From Bactericera cockerelli (taxonomy: Eukaryota > Arthropoda > Insecta > Hemiptera > Triozidae), in assembly GCA_024516035.1 (NCBI GenBank), contig CM044962.1, positions 2,603,027 through 2,667,026 of the forward strand: 64,000 nucleotides of DNA. Reading direction: 5' to 3'. This document shows, piece after piece, positions 63,025 through 64,000 of this stretch. Made by a program: the position numbers and the translations under genes. Each line of letters opens with the position of its first letter. Positions within the stretch are counted from its first letter, which is position 1. A model generated the notes under the pieces. That model worked only from the letters and a program-made list of their open reading frames with translations. It searched no databases and was not told the DNA's origin.

Positions 63025-63190
63025 GTGAGCGATGGTCTTCAGCCAACTTCAGTTGGCTTGTTCTGAACTACATAATCTATTGTGAGTTCAACTATCGTGA
63101 GAATTCGGGCTTTTACTTTATACATATAATATGTAAAGTACACGCTAGCCTGTCTTGTTTGGGTTAGCTAGTCTGTCTTCTGTTTATACA
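63025..63190 (-). mobile_element. retroposon family F fragment
   Basis: GTGAGCGATGGTCTTCAGCC and GTTAGCTAGTCTGTCTTCTG match the family F copy at 53365-53630. Confidence 0.5.
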
Positions 63191-63241
63191 GGGTGGGGCA
63201 AAAGTCTGGAAACCCCTGAATAACTTTCGAATGGCTTCTTC

Positions 63242-64000
63242 GGTAAAATTAAAATTTTGTACGGTAAACCGGGCTAATAAGACCTTCTTTTAGAGTTTAG
63301 TCGATTTTTGTTACCGGCCCCCATGTCGGGGCCAGGGGGGCCAACTTCATTTTTTTAAATACGAACCCCCACCTTGCGATACATTTTTGGAAAGGTCTTT
63401 GAATAAGAAATACATTGGTGCAAATTTTATTTTTTTAATATTAACTGTTTGCAAATGGCGTCCAACTTTGTGTATGCAGTAAAGTCTGGAAACCCCTGAA
63501 TATCTTTCGAAAGGGCTTTCTCAGTAAATTTAAAATTGTGTACGGTAATCCTTGGTAATTAGACCTTACATTAGAATGGGACCGATTTTTTTTTACCGGC
63601 CCCCATGTCGGGGCCAGGGAGTCCAACTTCATTTTTTTTATTACGAAACCCCACCTTGCGATACATTTTTGGAAAGGTCTAATTACCCCGACTTACCGTG
63701 CACAATTTTAAATTTACTGAGAAAGCCCTTTCAAAAGATATTCAGGGGTTTCCAGACTTTACTGTATACACAAAGTTGGAGACCATTTGCAAACAGTTAA
63801 TATTAAAAAAAATAAAATTTGCACTAATGTATTTCTTATTTAAAGGCCTTTCCAAAAATGTATCGCAAGGTGGGGGTTCGTATTTAAAAAAATGAAGTTG
63901 GCCCCTCTGGCCCCGAGATGGGGGCCGGTAACAAAAATCGACCCCACTCTAAAAGAAGGTCTTATTAGCCTAGTTTACCTTACAAAATTTTAATTTTACC
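63242..64000. repeat. long inverted repeat running off the window end
   Basis: The left arm (63242-63566) and right arm (63674-64000) are imperfect reverse complements, for example GCTAATAAGACCTTCTTTTA against its complement near 63950-63970. The left arm also contains a direct repeat of about 264 bases (AAAGTCTGGAAACCCCTGAA at 63214 and 63480; GGCCCCCATGTCGGGGCC twice). Confidence 0.8.

Overview
This is eukaryotic, AT-rich nuclear DNA. It has split genes with GT-AG introns, tRNA-derived SINEs, non-LTR and LTR retrotransposons, a piggyBac-like MITE and many microsatellites. The nicotinic receptor subunit has insect-type sequence, and the LTR element has the tRNA-Ser-like primer site, gag lacking a zinc knuckle and env-like ORF expected of an insect errantivirus (Ty3/gypsy). 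An insect is well supported. A hemipteran such as a planthopper is my guess from overall genome style and is not proven.

Left part (1-32,600). After about 6 kb of SINE-rich non-coding DNA, a plus-strand gene runs from 6391 to 25829. It has six coding exons, all junction phases match, and the predicted product is a 422-residue secreted, tyrosine-rich protein with a repeated YGPYYM...G...SRKxYTxxP module. I do not recognise the family. Its second intron holds an intronless testis-specific-type serine/threonine kinase (TSSK-like, 9383-10390) on the same strand. Its fifth intron holds a gypsy/errantivirus-type provirus (15172-24824, minus strand) with two LTRs that look identical by eye. A 5'-truncated non-LTR element is nested in the provirus pol gene, and the provirus itself lies between two inverted ~390-bp repeats. 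From 26.7 to 32.6 kb I see only repeats and AT-rich DNA.

Right part (32,600-61,430). A complete nicotinic acetylcholine receptor alpha-type subunit lies on the minus strand. Its ten coding exons (36554-61424) join in frame to 564 residues with signal peptide, Cys-loop, vicinal cysteines of loop C and four membrane segments. Intron 5 contains a full-length two-ORF non-LTR retrotransposon (about 46652-50887) inserted in a tandem array. Intron 2 has a piggyBac-like MITE, and introns 1-9 carry many SINEs. From 61.4 kb to the end there are a purine-rich microsatellite and a long inverted repeat running off the window.

The most unusual signal is shared by the two unrelated genes. Large tandem arrays start in the last bases of exons, span the 5' splice site (or the stop codon in the last exon) and fill the adjoining intron or 3' UTR. 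This is seen at exons 1, 2, 3 and 6 of the secreted-protein gene and at exons 5, 8 and 10 of the receptor gene. Arrays abut the donor at exons 4 and 5 of the former, and exon 4 also has an array on its acceptor side. Separately, a retroposon inserted exactly at the receptor exon 3 donor has duplicated that splice site. The result is introns loaded with dozens of copies of a real exon end plus its donor.
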